Made by a program: the position numbers and the translations under genes
Assembly: GCA_037481695.1 (NCBI GenBank)
Contig: JBBFLE010000003.1
Location: 186,001 to 250,000, forward strand
Direction of reading: 5' to 3'
Length of the DNA stretch: 64,000 nucleotides
Origin: a bacterium
GTDB lineage: Bacteria; Desulfobacterota; Desulfocorpusculales; Desulfocorpusculum
Notes under the pieces: generated by a model
Database searches by the model: none
The model's input: the letters and a program-made list of their open reading frames with translations, nothing else
Told to the model about the DNA's origin: nothing
Shown here: positions 42,799-51,902 of the stretch, in pieces
How positions within the stretch are numbered: the stretch's first letter is position 1
Layout: each line of letters starts with the position of its first letter

Positions 42799-45700
42799 GT
42801 GTCCAAGGCGCGGGGAAAGAACTGCAGAAAGCTTCTTCTTGTGCTAGGGGCCTTGCTGGGTCTGGCAAGCCTATTGGGGCTCTCTGTTTTTTTCTTGAGA
42901 TCATGGAGCTTGGGACCTGAGGAGATATCCGAGCGGTTTCTCCAGGAGGCCGGTGGCATCCTGGGCTGCAAACTGGAAGCCCAGAAAACAGAGGTCTTCA
43001 GGTTTCCCTTCCCCAGGGTGGTTTGGCAGGGCCTTGTTCTTTCATGGGCCAGGGGTGGTCATGCCAAAGCTCAGGCTCTGGAGGTAAGCACTGATCCCAT
43101 TTCCATGGCCGTGGGCAGGCTTGGAATCTCTTCATTGCAAATTGATGGACTGGATGTGCCAGAGACTTCCTGGAGGGCTCTGCTGGAAAGCTTGAGGCAA
43201 TCCCTTGCCAGGGATCTCGGGGGTCTTTTCTTCCATCTGGGCTTGAGCAATGCCAGGGTCAAGACCACCCTTGCCTGGCAGGGAGGTCTTTTGCAGCTTA
43301 CCAGACTCGAGGGTGCAATGAGCAGGAAACCCTGGGGAATGGCTCTGAGCCTGGGCTTTGATCTGGAGTGTCAGGGCAGGGGCACGGTTCTGAAGGGTGT
43401 TTTTTTGGAAATCTCCCCCCGGCGAGATGCTGGCTTAGCCTTTTTGAGAAGGCTCTCTGTGGAGGAGCCCAGGATTGAATTGGCTGGAGGGCTCAGGGGT
43501 CTTTCAGAGCAAGGCTTTGAGGAGCTTTTCCTCAAAGGCGCATCCATGGATCTAAAGTCGGCCGGGATCGCACTTCAGATGCTGTGGAGAGACTCTCCTA
43601 TTTGCTCGCAGCTTCCAAACATCATAGGGGCGGGAAAAATCTTGGACCTGGAGATAATCATTTCCGGCACTGGCTGGGAGTTTTCCTTGGAAAGCGTGCC
43701 CGTTGCTATGCGAGGCCGACTCCAGGGTGCTGAGCTTGTTCTGCCAGGGCCTTGGGGAGTCCTCAAAGACCTTAAGGCAGGGCTTCAGATCTCCCAACAC
43801 TCCGTGGAACTCTCCAACATGACGGCCAAGACCAGGGCCGGCATCCTAAAAGGAGGATCTCTGAGCCTGGAGCTTCTGGGCCCCCAACCGGCTTTTTACC
43901 TGGATGTGTGGGTGGAGGCTCAATTGCAGCAGCTCCACCGTATCTTGGAAGAATGGGTCCAAACCGAGCCATGGAGCCAACAACTCAAGGCTCTCTACCG
44001 GGTAGGAGGTAAAGCAAGGGGAAAAGTGGTGGCCCAAGGGCCTGTCCTTTCCCCCAGGGTCTGGGTCCAAGCGCAGGATCTGAGTTTCCAGGCCCGCCAC
44101 AAGGCCCTTCCCTATGGCTTGGAAGTAAGGGGTGGGACCATACAGGCAGGGCCTGAAGGATTGGCTTTTCAGGGGCTGCAGGTGTTATTGGGCAGCTCCA
44201 CACTTACGGGAGTAAGTGGAAGCCTGGACCCTTGGAGCGGCGGCTGGCTGGATCTTCGTACTGGAGCCTGCGTGCTGGAACTGGAAGAGATCTGGGCCTT
44301 GCTCAGGGAAGGGGGATCTCTACCGAGCTGGCTTGAGAACTTCAACTCCGTGGAAGGCCGCTTGAGCATCCAGGAGGCCGAGATGAACGGGCCTCCAACG
44401 GAATTGCGCAGCTGGCAGGCAAGGGGCTCGGCTCATCTGGAAGCCAGGGTTTCACACAAGACCCTGGGCACAGAGGCAGAAATTCTGGATGCTGAGTTGG
44501 AGTTCACCCAGGAGAGCATCTCCTTGAAAAGAGCAAGGCTGATTCTTGGAAAAGAAAGGCTTTCTCTGGAGGGGGACATCTTGGAATGGCTGGATGGGGG
44601 GGCTAGGGGGAAGGTTCGTATCTCAGGAGAGGCAGGCCCCAAGATTTGGGGGCTCTTGAGGGAACCCCTTAGCAGGGTTACTGGGTTTAGCTGGAGGGAG
44701 CCTGCCAGGGTTGAGCTCCTCCATTCACAGACCACTTGGGGCCCAGAGGGGACGGCACTGGAAATGGAGCTCGCCTGGGAGGGGGAAGCAAGTGTGTGGC
44801 TGGATTTGCTTGTGTTGCCGGGGGGTGTTAAGCTGCGGCAACTCAAGCTGGAGGGTGGCCAGACCAGGGCCCTTTTCTCCCTGGATATGGCCCCGGGGAC
44901 ATGGGAGCTAAGCATGGAAGGGCATGTCTCTGGCAACACCCTTTCTCTTTTCTTGGAGGAAAACCCCCTGGGTAATGGATGGCTCCAAGGAAAAGCAAGG
45001 ATAAAGGGAAAACAGCCCCTGAAAGAGGGCCTCAGCCTGGAAGGAGAGCTCCTCGCGGGGGGAATTCCCTTGGTACCATATCTCGGGGACGAAGCCTGGG
45101 GGCTGATTCAGGCCGAGATCTTGGGAAAGGGCCACGAGGTGAGCCTGCCAGGAGCCAGGATCAAATTGTGGGACAGAGAACTTCTCCTTAGAGGAGAAGG
45201 CTTTTGGGGGAAAGGGGGGCTTGGAATAAATGCCATATTGGAGGCCCCAAGCCTCCAATGGGTGGAACTCGGGCAGATAGCCGAGAAGCTGAAGGCTCTT
45301 TTGGGGTCAGCAGTGCAAGGAACCCTGGGGATCAGAGTGGGGGAGCTCAAATGGGGAAAAGCTCTTTTCCAACCCTTTCACGCGGACCTGGAGCTGGATC
45401 CCTGGCATTGGAGTCTGGATCTTAGATATTCTGTCTTGTGTGGAATGAGCCTTTCGGGAACCATTCAGATGGGTCCTGAGCCGGGCTGGGCTATTCATCC
45501 CGTGGCCAAAGACGCGGATCTGAGGGAACTCTTGGGATGTTTGGGAATCAGTTGCTTTGGTTTTACGGGCAGGGCGGACCTAGAAGGAGAGATTGGGGGT
45601 GAGGGGGTAGAAAGCCTTTCTGTGGAAAGAGTCAGTGGGTCATTGGGAATCTTGTTCCATCAAGGGGAGATCCACACTGGCAAGATGTGGCTCAACATTC

Positions 45701-46125
45701 TTGAAACCCTCAAAGGTCTCCATCAGCTTGGGGACTGGGCCAAGAAGGCTCAAACCCGAGGGATCCCCCTGGACAAAGGCCGCATGGAGCTGGAGTTTAG
45801 GAAAGGGGATCTAAAGATGCTGGAGTTTTGGTCTGATGGGAAATCCATGAGAATCCTGGCCCAGGGGGATGCGGATCTCCTCTCAGGGGACATAGAACTG
45901 ACGCTGCTTCTGGAACCCAAGGGGCTCAAGTCAAGGGGTTCTAAAGTAAATAAGCTTGCGCAAATAGTGGCCTTGGATATGAAGGGGCCCTTCAAAGACC
46001 CCAAGGTACAAAGGCTCAAACCAGAGCAAATCCCTGAGGCAATGCTGGAAAAGTTAGATGGGGCTAAAGCCACCAAGACCAAGTCCGCGCCCTCCACCAA
46101 AGCCCGCAGGAGTTCGGCCAGATGA
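42799..46125 (+). CDS. Large AsmA/TamB-like envelope protein
   Basis: This is a 1108-residue protein with one N-terminal membrane anchor (LLLVLGALLGLASLLGLSVFF, residues 12-32) and a very long periplasmic region rich in beta strands. It has repeated patterns such as LSLEGDILEW and LSLEGELLAGG. The C-terminal part (ILFHQGEIHTGKMWLNILETL, later MRILAQGDADLLSGDIELTLL) resembles the AsmA C-terminal domain. Proteins of this class form bridge-like grooves that move lipids between inner and outer membranes. The start is GTG with only a weak ribosome-binding site, so it is uncertain. The next gene, an MscS-type channel, begins 95 bp downstream. Confidence 0.78.
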   Translation: MSKARGKNCRKLLLVLGALLGLASLLGLSVFFLRSWSLGPEEISERFLQEAGGILGCKLEAQKTEVFRFPFPRVVWQGLVLSWARGGHAKAQALEVSTDPISMAVGRLGISSLQIDGLDVPETSWRALLESLRQSLARDLGGLFFHLGLSNARVKTTLAWQGGLLQLTRLEGAMSRKPWGMALSLGFDLECQGRGTVLKGVFLEISPRRDAGLAFLRRLSVEEPRIELAGGLRGLSEQGFEELFLKGASMDLKSAGIALQMLWRDSPICSQLPNIIGAGKILDLEIIISGTGWEFSLESVPVAMRGRLQGAELVLPGPWGVLKDLKAGLQISQHSVELSNMTAKTRAGILKGGSLSLELLGPQPAFYLDVWVEAQLQQLHRILEEWVQTEPWSQQLKALYRVGGKARGKVVAQGPVLSPRVWVQAQDLSFQARHKALPYGLEVRGGTIQAGPEGLAFQGLQVLLGSSTLTGVSGSLDPWSGGWLDLRTGACVLELEEIWALLREGGSLPSWLENFNSVEGRLSIQEAEMNGPPTELRSWQARGSAHLEARVSHKTLGTEAEILDAELEFTQESISLKRARLILGKERLSLEGDILEWLDGGARGKVRISGEAGPKIWGLLREPLSRVTGFSWREPARVELLHSQTTWGPEGTALEMELAWEGEASVWLDLLVLPGGVKLRQLKLEGGQTRALFSLDMAPGTWELSMEGHVSGNTLSLFLEENPLGNGWLQGKARIKGKQPLKEGLSLEGELLAGGIPLVPYLGDEAWGLIQAEILGKGHEVSLPGARIKLWDRELLLRGEGFWGKGGLGINAILEAPSLQWVELGQIAEKLKALLGSAVQGTLGIRVGELKWGKALFQPFHADLELDPWHWSLDLRYSVLCGMSLSGTIQMGPEPGWAIHPVAKDADLRELLGCLGISCFGFTGRADLEGEIGGEGVESLSVERVSGSLGILFHQGEIHTGKMWLNILETLKGLHQLGDWAKKAQTRGIPLDKGRMELEFRKGDLKMLEFWSDGKSMRILAQGDADLLSGDIELTLLLEPKGLKSRGSKVNKLAQIVALDMKGPFKDPKVQRLKPEQIPEAMLEKLDGAKATKTKSAPSTKARRSSAR

Positions 46126-46220
46126 GCCTGGAGAAGGCCGGTTGAGCCTTTGTGGGAGGGCCACACCCTTTGAAATCTGGGGTCCAAAGTTCAAAGGAAT
46201 TGGGGGCAAGGAGACAAGAA

Positions 46221-48656
46221 ATGAGTAAGAAGTGGTTTTGTGGGAAAAAGCTCCGGAAATGGAGCAAAGTTCTTTTGGGGGCTCTATGTCTTTTGCCTTT
46301 AAACTTTGAAATCCTTTGGGCCCAGCCGCCTCATTTGTCCCAGTCACCTGCCAGGGAAACACTCCAGGCTCCCCAGGAGTCCAGGCCTCAGCCCTTTCCA
46401 GGGGTGGGCGAGATGGTGCCCAGGGCCGAGGAATTGGCCAGAAAGGCTCAAGAAGCAAGGGAGCAGGTGGAGGCAAAGCTCAGGACCAAGGAATTGGAGA
46501 AGTCCATTGCCGAGTCCGAGGCCAGGCTCAAAGACCTGGCTGCCAGATTCAAGGAAATGGGGGATCCCCTCCAGTGGGATTTCCAGAGATTGCAAGATGC
46601 CCGCACTCCCCTGGAGAGCGAGCGAAGGGCTCTGGATGCACAACTCGGTTCCATCTCCACCCGTCTCCAGGAGCTGGAGGCTATGCGGCGTGAGTGGGAG
46701 GAGCAGCTTTCTTTCTGGACAGATTGGAAAAAGGGCCTTTTGGCCGGCAAGATTGAATTCCCCACAGAGGTGTTCTCCAAGGCCGAGCAGACCACCAAAG
46801 GGGTCATCCAGGAGATCACAAAGGCAGCTTCCATGCTACTTACTCTGCAGGGAAGCATAAGCCGCCTCAAAGAGGAAAACAGAAAAATCGCTGCACCCAT
46901 CGAGGCCACATTCAACAGAATGCGGGGTGAGACATTCAGGAGAACCGAGCCTGCTTTCCCCACCAGGGGTTTCCTGGAACACCTGAAGAGCTCCCCCTGG
47001 CCTGCCCTGGAGGCAGGGCTCAGGGCAGCAATTCTGGGGACAGAGGAATCCCTCAAGAGAGAAGAAGGACTCATGCTGCTTCAAATTACGCTTTTTTTGG
47101 TTTTTGGGGTCCTGGGAACCTGGCAGAAGGCGCGATGGAAGTCCAAGTCTTCTGTTCCGGCCTTGCTGAGCCATCCCTGGTTCTTGGCCCTTTTTCTGGT
47201 GGGAGTGATCTCCTCCCTTTTTCTCAGGGACACAACTGGCCCTTTCAAGGTGATATCCAGGTGCGCCTTTCTATTTTCCGTGGTGATCCTTTGGGCAGCA
47301 ATGGACGAAGCAAAGCCTGCCAGGGGGATCCTCTTGGCCTTGGCCGGGGCCATGACCTGCCTGGATCTTCTCAAGAGCGTAGGTCTTCCTACAGGCTGGT
47401 ACAGAGTCTTTCTGGCCCTTTTTTCCCTGGGTGGAGTCTTCTTCCTTGCTTCCAGGAATAAAGGTCAGCGGGCCCTCTCCAGAGCAGCCCGGCTGGGAGC
47501 TGTGGTGCTGGTGGTGGTGTTTCTGGCCCAGTCAGGCGGATATGCCAATCTTTCGGACAGGCTTTTTTTTGCCTTCTCATGGAGCGTGATCCTGATTCTG
47601 AGCGGCTCCCTGGTTGTGAGGATGGCCTGCGCAGGGGTGGCCACAGTCATGGGGTTTCCCCAGGTGGGGGAGCACAAGCTTGTGAAGAAGCTTGGAAGCT
47701 CTTTGCAGAGCCGCCTTTGCCGGGTGATAGCCATTGTGGTATGGCTTGCCGTCTTGGTCAGACTTTTTCCGGTCTGGGGTGTGTATGGCTCGGCTGCCGA
47801 GACCTGGGGTGCCCTATGGAGCCTGGAAATAGGCCTTGGGGAGGTTCGTTTCCATCTGGGTCTCCTCTTTCTGGCACTGGTGGCCCTTTACTTGTCTTTG
47901 GGACTCTCATGGTTTCTAAACGCTTTGCTGGAAGCCCAGGTTTTCCCAAGACAGGAAGTGGATCCTGGAGCCCGCCACGCAGTGGGCAGATTGATCCATT
48001 ATTTCCTGGTGGTGGTGGGGTTCTTGGTAGCCATGAACCTGATGGGAATAAGATTGGAGAGTTTTCTGGTGTTGGGAGGTGCCCTTGGGGTGGGTATCGG
48101 TTTTGGTCTCCAGCATGTTGCCAACAATTTCATAAGCGGCCTGATACTACTGTTCGAGCGACCGGTGAAGGTGGGGGATACCGTTGTCGTGGACAAGGAG
48201 TGGGGTCGGGTCAAGCGTATAGGGCTTCGTTCCACCATCATAGAGACCTTCGACCGCTCTGAACTCATAGTGCCCAATTCCCACCTGGTGTCTAACACTC
48301 TCACCAATTGGACCCTGAGCAATCCCATGGCCAGGCTCAAGATACAGGTGGGAGTGGCCTATGGAACGCACATCCCCTCGGCATTGGAGCTTCTGCGCAA
48401 GGCCGCAGAATCCAATCCCAGGGTGCTCAAGGAACCAGCCCCAGCAGCTTTTTTTAGCAGGTTCGCAGACAGCGCCGTGGAGCTGGAGCTGCACGCCTGG
48501 GTGGCAGATGTAAAAGAACGGCTTCTGGCCCAAAGCGAGATAGGACTTGAGATGCAAAGGCTCTTGACAGAGGCAGGAGTGGAGATCCCCTTCCCACAGA
48601 GGGATGTGCATATCCGTTCCTGCCACCCCAAGGAGAGCCTGAAATCCGTGGATTGA
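46221..48656 (+). CDS. Large MscS-family mechanosensitive channel with coiled-coil periplasmic domain
   Basis: This 811-residue protein begins with a signal peptide (KVLLGALCLLPLNFEILWAQ). A periplasmic helical region with coiled-coil stretches, about residues 60-260, follows (ELEKSIAESEARLKDLAARF). Next comes a block of membrane helices and finally the MscS core. The pore helix region is LGGALGVGIGFGLQHVANNF near residues 615-635, followed by FERPVKVGDTVVV, GLRSTIIETFDRSELIVPN and a cytoplasmic vestibule. The layout matches MscK/YjeP-like channels that release solutes on osmotic downshift. The ATG at 46221 has AAGGAG upstream; an earlier in-frame ATG would lack a signal sequence. Confidence 0.88.
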   Translation: MSKKWFCGKKLRKWSKVLLGALCLLPLNFEILWAQPPHLSQSPARETLQAPQESRPQPFPGVGEMVPRAEELARKAQEAREQVEAKLRTKELEKSIAESEARLKDLAARFKEMGDPLQWDFQRLQDARTPLESERRALDAQLGSISTRLQELEAMRREWEEQLSFWTDWKKGLLAGKIEFPTEVFSKAEQTTKGVIQEITKAASMLLTLQGSISRLKEENRKIAAPIEATFNRMRGETFRRTEPAFPTRGFLEHLKSSPWPALEAGLRAAILGTEESLKREEGLMLLQITLFLVFGVLGTWQKARWKSKSSVPALLSHPWFLALFLVGVISSLFLRDTTGPFKVISRCAFLFSVVILWAAMDEAKPARGILLALAGAMTCLDLLKSVGLPTGWYRVFLALFSLGGVFFLASRNKGQRALSRAARLGAVVLVVVFLAQSGGYANLSDRLFFAFSWSVILILSGSLVVRMACAGVATVMGFPQVGEHKLVKKLGSSLQSRLCRVIAIVVWLAVLVRLFPVWGVYGSAAETWGALWSLEIGLGEVRFHLGLLFLALVALYLSLGLSWFLNALLEAQVFPRQEVDPGARHAVGRLIHYFLVVVGFLVAMNLMGIRLESFLVLGGALGVGIGFGLQHVANNFISGLILLFERPVKVGDTVVVDKEWGRVKRIGLRSTIIETFDRSELIVPNSHLVSNTLTNWTLSNPMARLKIQVGVAYGTHIPSALELLRKAAESNPRVLKEPAPAAFFSRFADSAVELELHAWVADVKERLLAQSEIGLEMQRLLTEAGVEIPFPQRDVHIRSCHPKESLKSVD

Positions 48657-48797
48657 GGGGCGCATGCAAAAATTGGAAGCTCAAGAGGGCGTTCACATGA
48701 AAATATTTTTGCTTGGCAGAAAAGAATCCCTGTGCCAATATAGAAAAAGATCGGGGATGGCCTTCACCAGAGCAAAGTTGGAAAGGAGGTACGGGAG

Positions 48798-49496
48798 ATG
48801 AAAAGATGGATTTGGTTTGGTGTCGCGGCGCTCTTTCTGGTTGCGGGCTGCGCACCTTCTCACATGGGGGTACCTGACAGGGCCATGATCGTGCCCGCTG
48901 AATTCGCTCAGACAGAAGCTGCCATAGCTGCTGCTGAGAAATCCCCTGGTGCCAAGCATTGCCCTGACAAGCTGGCCAAAGCAAAGGAGCTGGCCAAGAA
49001 GGGAGTGGAGACCTACTGGGCCTGCAGGACTGCAGAGGCCATGAAGCTCTTGGCTGATGCCCGCGCCCTTGCCAAGGAGGCCGAGGCTTGCCAGCCACCG
49101 CCGCCTCCTCCGGCCCCCAAACCAGCTCCCACTCCACCTCCACCGCCGCCCAAGAAGGAGCCTGTGAGCTTCCATTCAATTTACTTTGACTTTGACAAGG
49201 CCACTTTGAAGCCCGAAGCCAAAGCCGAGCTGGATCGGGCAGCCAAGATCCTCTTGGAGAACAAGGATCTCACCCTCGAGCTCCAGGGACACACCGATGC
49301 CATTGGAACAGATGCTTACAACAAGGCCCTGGGCGAGAGGCGGGCCAAGGCCGTGTTCGATTATCTGAAGGCCAAAGGTGTGGCCCCCAACCGTTTGAAG
49401 GTAGTAAGTTACGGGGAAGCCAAACCCGTTGCACCCAACAACACAGAGCAGGGACGCGCCAAGAACCGAAGAGTGGATCTTACGATTCTCAAGTGA
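48798..49496 (+). CDS. OmpA-family lipoprotein
   Basis: This 232-residue lipoprotein has signal peptide MKRWIWFGVAALFLVAGC, a lipobox ending at Cys18. Residues 30-95 are an Ala/Glu/Lys-rich helix with two Cys. A Pro-rich linker spans residues 96-117 (PPPPPPAPKPAPTPPPP). The C-terminal OmpA domain, residues 120-232, binds peptidoglycan (FDFDKATLKPEAKAELDRAA, LQGHTDAIGTDAYNKALGER, NRRVDLTI). It resembles Pal but with a spacer of its own. The start is ATG behind GGAGG. It is a single gene ended by a strong terminator. Confidence 0.9.
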   Translation: MKRWIWFGVAALFLVAGCAPSHMGVPDRAMIVPAEFAQTEAAIAAAEKSPGAKHCPDKLAKAKELAKKGVETYWACRTAEAMKLLADARALAKEAEACQPPPPPPAPKPAPTPPPPPPKKEPVSFHSIYFDFDKATLKPEAKAELDRAAKILLENKDLTLELQGHTDAIGTDAYNKALGERRAKAVFDYLKAKGVAPNRLKVVSYGEAKPVAPNNTEQGRAKNRRVDLTILK

Positions 49497-49522
49497 TTCC
49501 ATACGCTATAAGGCCATCCCAG

Positions 49523-49548
49523 GGGCGGCCAAAAGGCCGCCCTTTTTT
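49523..49548 (+). terminator. Rho-independent terminator of the OmpA-like gene
   Basis: GGGCGGCC (49523-49530), an AAAA loop, GGCCGCCC (49535-49542) and six T follow the stop codon by 26 bp. Confidence 0.9.
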
Positions 49549-49638
49549 GTGCAAGAGCGCGCCAGTCCGCCAACCGGACACATCACTTGCTTTATCAGGC
49601 GGACATTTCACATGCCAAGGAAGATCCCCTGATTCTTG

Positions 49639-49667
49639 TTGACACCAGGGGGACAATTATGTATTCA
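49639..49667 (+). promoter_or_regulatory. Candidate promoter of the leader-peptide/GNAT unit
   Basis: TTGACA at 49639-49644, a 17-base spacer and a weak TATTCA at 49662-49667. It lies 58 bp before the leader peptide start and after the preceding terminator. Confidence 0.45.
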
Positions 49668-49724
49668 TATACCAGGGCTTTGATGGATAGCAGAGGAAGC
49701 AGTGGGCTTTCCAGGAGTGAACAT

Positions 49725-49793
49725 ATGATACAGAGCCGAATATATTGCTTTTACTTTATTTTTGAGGAGGGGTCTGCCCTTCGCTCCGGGTAA
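49725..49793 (+). CDS. Phe/Tyr-rich leader peptide upstream of the GNAT-fusion gene
   Basis: This is a 22-residue peptide with residues 6-13 reading IYCFYFIF (three Phe, two Tyr). The start is ATG with CCAGGAG eight bases upstream, the stop is TAA. It is followed within 14 bp by a pair of mutually exclusive hairpins ending in a T-run. Together with the aro and trp leaders of this window it fits an attenuator that senses charged tRNA-Phe/Tyr. It has not been tied to a known gene family by me. Confidence 0.7.
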   Translation: MIQSRIYCFYFIFEEGSALRSG

Positions 49794-49806
49794 GAATCGC
49801 TCCGGA

Positions 49807-49838
49807 TGCCATGGGTGGACAAGGGGCTGCCCATGGCA
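49807..49838 (+). promoter_or_regulatory. Attenuator upstream hairpin / antiterminator strand (GNAT unit)
   Basis: TGCCATGGGT (49807-49816) pairs with GCCCATGGCA (49829-49838), nine Watson-Crick pairs plus one G-U. The second arm can instead pair over nine bases with GTCATGGGC (49853-49861) in the terminator. Confidence 0.65.
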
Positions 49839-49846
49839 GATGAGCT

Positions 49847-49880
49847 AAAAGGGTCATGGGCCAAGCCCATGGCCCTTTTT
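49847..49880 (+). terminator. Attenuator terminator hairpin (GNAT unit)
   Basis: AAAAGGGTCATGGGC (49847-49861) and GCCCATGGCCCTTTT (49865-49879) form a 15-bp stem with one G-U pair and a three-base loop, running into TTTTTGATTT. It stands 53 bp before the GNAT-fusion start codon. Confidence 0.8.
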
Positions 49881-49932
49881 GATTTGGGGGCCGGCACATG
49901 GAAGGTTGCGGATCAACATTTGGGGGAACATC

Positions 49933-51501
49933 ATGATCTTTGAGGTGAAGCATATTCAGGAGAGGATGATTCAGGCAGGCTTGGGGGTGAAAGACGCCAT
50001 GGCCTTGCTCCACATGACCCTTGGAGATCAGGAGGAGCTCACCGGGCCATTGCCCGAAGGCATTTTCCAGGGGCTTCATTCCCTCATGGATAAGACCGTG
50101 CGTGGAGCAACCATAGAGAGATTCAGACCTTCGGCAGAGGGCTCCACCTTTCACGTCTTTGAAATCCAGGCCCCCCAAGGGCAGCCCTTGGGTTATCTGA
50201 ACATGATGTATCTCAGGAAGCCTTTGCCCTGTTATTACCTGGTGTATGTAGAGGTCTTGACACCTTTTAGACGTCAGGGCTTGGGAAGCCGGATCTTGGA
50301 AGCCTACAGGCTGTTTCTGGAAAAAAAGGGTTGCCTGGGTCTCTTGGACAACATCATTCCTCCAGGGGATCCTACCTTCCACCTTTACACCCGACTGGGA
50401 TACAGGCCGGTGGAGGAGATAATCGGGATGCAGGCCATGCTCAAGGACAACCACTACATGGTATGGATCCCTTCCTCCCTGGGGGATAAAGAGGTGCGAG
50501 AGGGGCTCCTCAAGCTGCTTTTCAACCTTCAGCGCAAGAGGGCCGTGATCGATATGAAGGACAACGAATCAATGGTGGAGCGCACCATTGAGGAATTCCG
50601 AAGCGTTTACAGGGCGCTTACCTCTATGTTCCAGGCAGAGCTGCAACAGGGAACTTCCAGTGCCCTGATGAGATTCATGTTCACCAAGTTCACCACCAAG
50701 CTCCTGGGGTTCAAGAGGCGCATATCCAAGCTGCTTGGATATACGGGCGGGGAATCCCTGGAGCAGATAAGAATCCAGGAGGCCGTAGGAGAACTCTTGG
50801 CACAACCCTGGTCCCTGTGGGGCCCCCAGGAAAGCCGGGTGGAAATCCTGGATCCATCGGCGCCGGATCTGCCAGAATCATTAAGAAAAGATCCTACGGG
50901 ATTCATAGAAGCCTTACCGGTTTATAGAAGGCCTTATCTGGGTGGAGAATCCCATGGCATCCAGGCATCTTCCAGCCAGAGCCTCAGGATAAGGGATCTG
51001 ATGGCTCTGGGTTTTGATCCTACCCGTTTGAGGGAATGGGACAATGGCCAGGCCCGATTTGTTTTCGAACGTTCCTGGCCCAGGTTTGAGGCTCATATAA
51101 GACAGACAGCCCAATGGCTCAGGCGCATAGGCATTGAAGCCTGTTCCATGCGTTTTCGCGGGGCCCAGCTCCAGGTGAATCCACCTTTGGCCCTGCTTGC
51201 GCACAAGGGAAACCTGTATGTGCTCAGGAGAAAACTGGAAGGCATCCACTTGGAGGAGGCCCTGGACCAACTAGGCAGTGATGAAAACCTCAGGCAATTG
51301 AACAAAATGGCTGGTATAGACAGGGCTATTTTGGAAGTGGTCCGTTGGGCAAAGGAGTGGTTGGGTGGGATGGCCCCCCCCCACATCAAGGCAGAGGTGG
51401 AGGACCTTACATTTTTTGTCCCATGGGATCTGGAGCGCAACTTTCCCAAGGTGAGCGTGGAAGTTAATGGGGTATCCGTTGACAAGCTGTGGCTGGCATG
51501 A
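49933..51501 (+). CDS. GNAT-type acetyltransferase fused to a large uncharacterised domain
   Basis: This is a 522-residue protein. Residues 50-200 look like a GNAT N-acetyltransferase, with the acetyl-CoA-binding signature EVLTPFRRQGLGSRILEAYR at about 107-126 (R-x-x-G-x-G). FHLYTRLGYRPVEEI follows near residue 153. The remaining ~320 residues match no domain I recognise. That part contains a basic helical section (FTKFTTKLLGFKRRISKLLG) and an alpha/beta C terminus. No signal peptide is seen. The gene is preceded by a Phe/Tyr-rich leader peptide and attenuator, which hints at a role in aromatic amino-acid or tRNA-linked metabolism (inference). The start is ATG; its ribosome-binding site is weak (GGGGGAACATC). 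Confidence 0.75.
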   Translation: MIFEVKHIQERMIQAGLGVKDAMALLHMTLGDQEELTGPLPEGIFQGLHSLMDKTVRGATIERFRPSAEGSTFHVFEIQAPQGQPLGYLNMMYLRKPLPCYYLVYVEVLTPFRRQGLGSRILEAYRLFLEKKGCLGLLDNIIPPGDPTFHLYTRLGYRPVEEIIGMQAMLKDNHYMVWIPSSLGDKEVREGLLKLLFNLQRKRAVIDMKDNESMVERTIEEFRSVYRALTSMFQAELQQGTSSALMRFMFTKFTTKLLGFKRRISKLLGYTGGESLEQIRIQEAVGELLAQPWSLWGPQESRVEILDPSAPDLPESLRKDPTGFIEALPVYRRPYLGGESHGIQASSSQSLRIRDLMALGFDPTRLREWDNGQARFVFERSWPRFEAHIRQTAQWLRRIGIEACSMRFRGAQLQVNPPLALLAHKGNLYVLRRKLEGIHLEEALDQLGSDENLRQLNKMAGIDRAILEVVRWAKEWLGGMAPPHIKAEVEDLTFFVPWDLERNFPKVSVEVNGVSVDKLWLA

Positions 51502-51632
51502 GAGATATTTTTCAGGGGATGAGAGGTGCCTTCTGTGACCCGTTTTTGGCTCAGGCTTCCTTGGAGGCCTGGAGCCTCTCAGCCCCAGGGGTTCTCCAGA
51601 TCAGCTAGGCAGGATCCTTCCTACCCTACCAG

Positions 51633-51902
51633 ATGGCAGCAAAGAAAGGAGGTGGGAGTGTGGCCGGGGAACTCAAGAGCACCCTGGAAATCATCATGGA
51701 GCGTTTCGGAGAAAAGCAAGAGCCTGTTTCTTTGAGCCAGGAGCAAAAAGAACAGATTGCAGAGATTAGAAGGAGATATCAGGCCAAGATGGCCGAGGCC
51801 AGAATCCTGTTAAAGGACGACGAAAATCTTCCCAGAGAGCTTTCCCGCCTGGAGAAGGAGATGGAGGAAAAAATAGAAAAGATCAGATCCCGGCCAGCCT
51901 GA
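51633..51902 (+). CDS. Small charged coiled-coil protein of unknown function
   Basis: This 89-residue protein is not recognised by name. It has a flexible Gly/Lys N terminus, then LSQEQKEQIAEIRRRYQAKM and LSRLEKEMEEKIEKIRSR, both with strong helix and coiled-coil character and alternating charge. There is no Cys, no membrane segment and no signal peptide. It follows the GNAT-fusion gene after 131 bp on the same strand and converges on the lytic transglycosylase, ending 1 bp from it. The ribosome-binding site is poor. Confidence 0.6.
   Translation: MAAKKGGGSVAGELKSTLEIIMERFGEKQEPVSLSQEQKEQIAEIRRRYQAKMAEARILLKDDENLPRELSRLEKEMEEKIEKIRSRPA

Noticed and set aside
41829-42971. 380-codon - strand frame opposite the CoA-synthetase-like gene
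   Set aside because: It overlaps the 3' half of a well-supported gene and runs through an intergenic hairpin; no recognisable domain.
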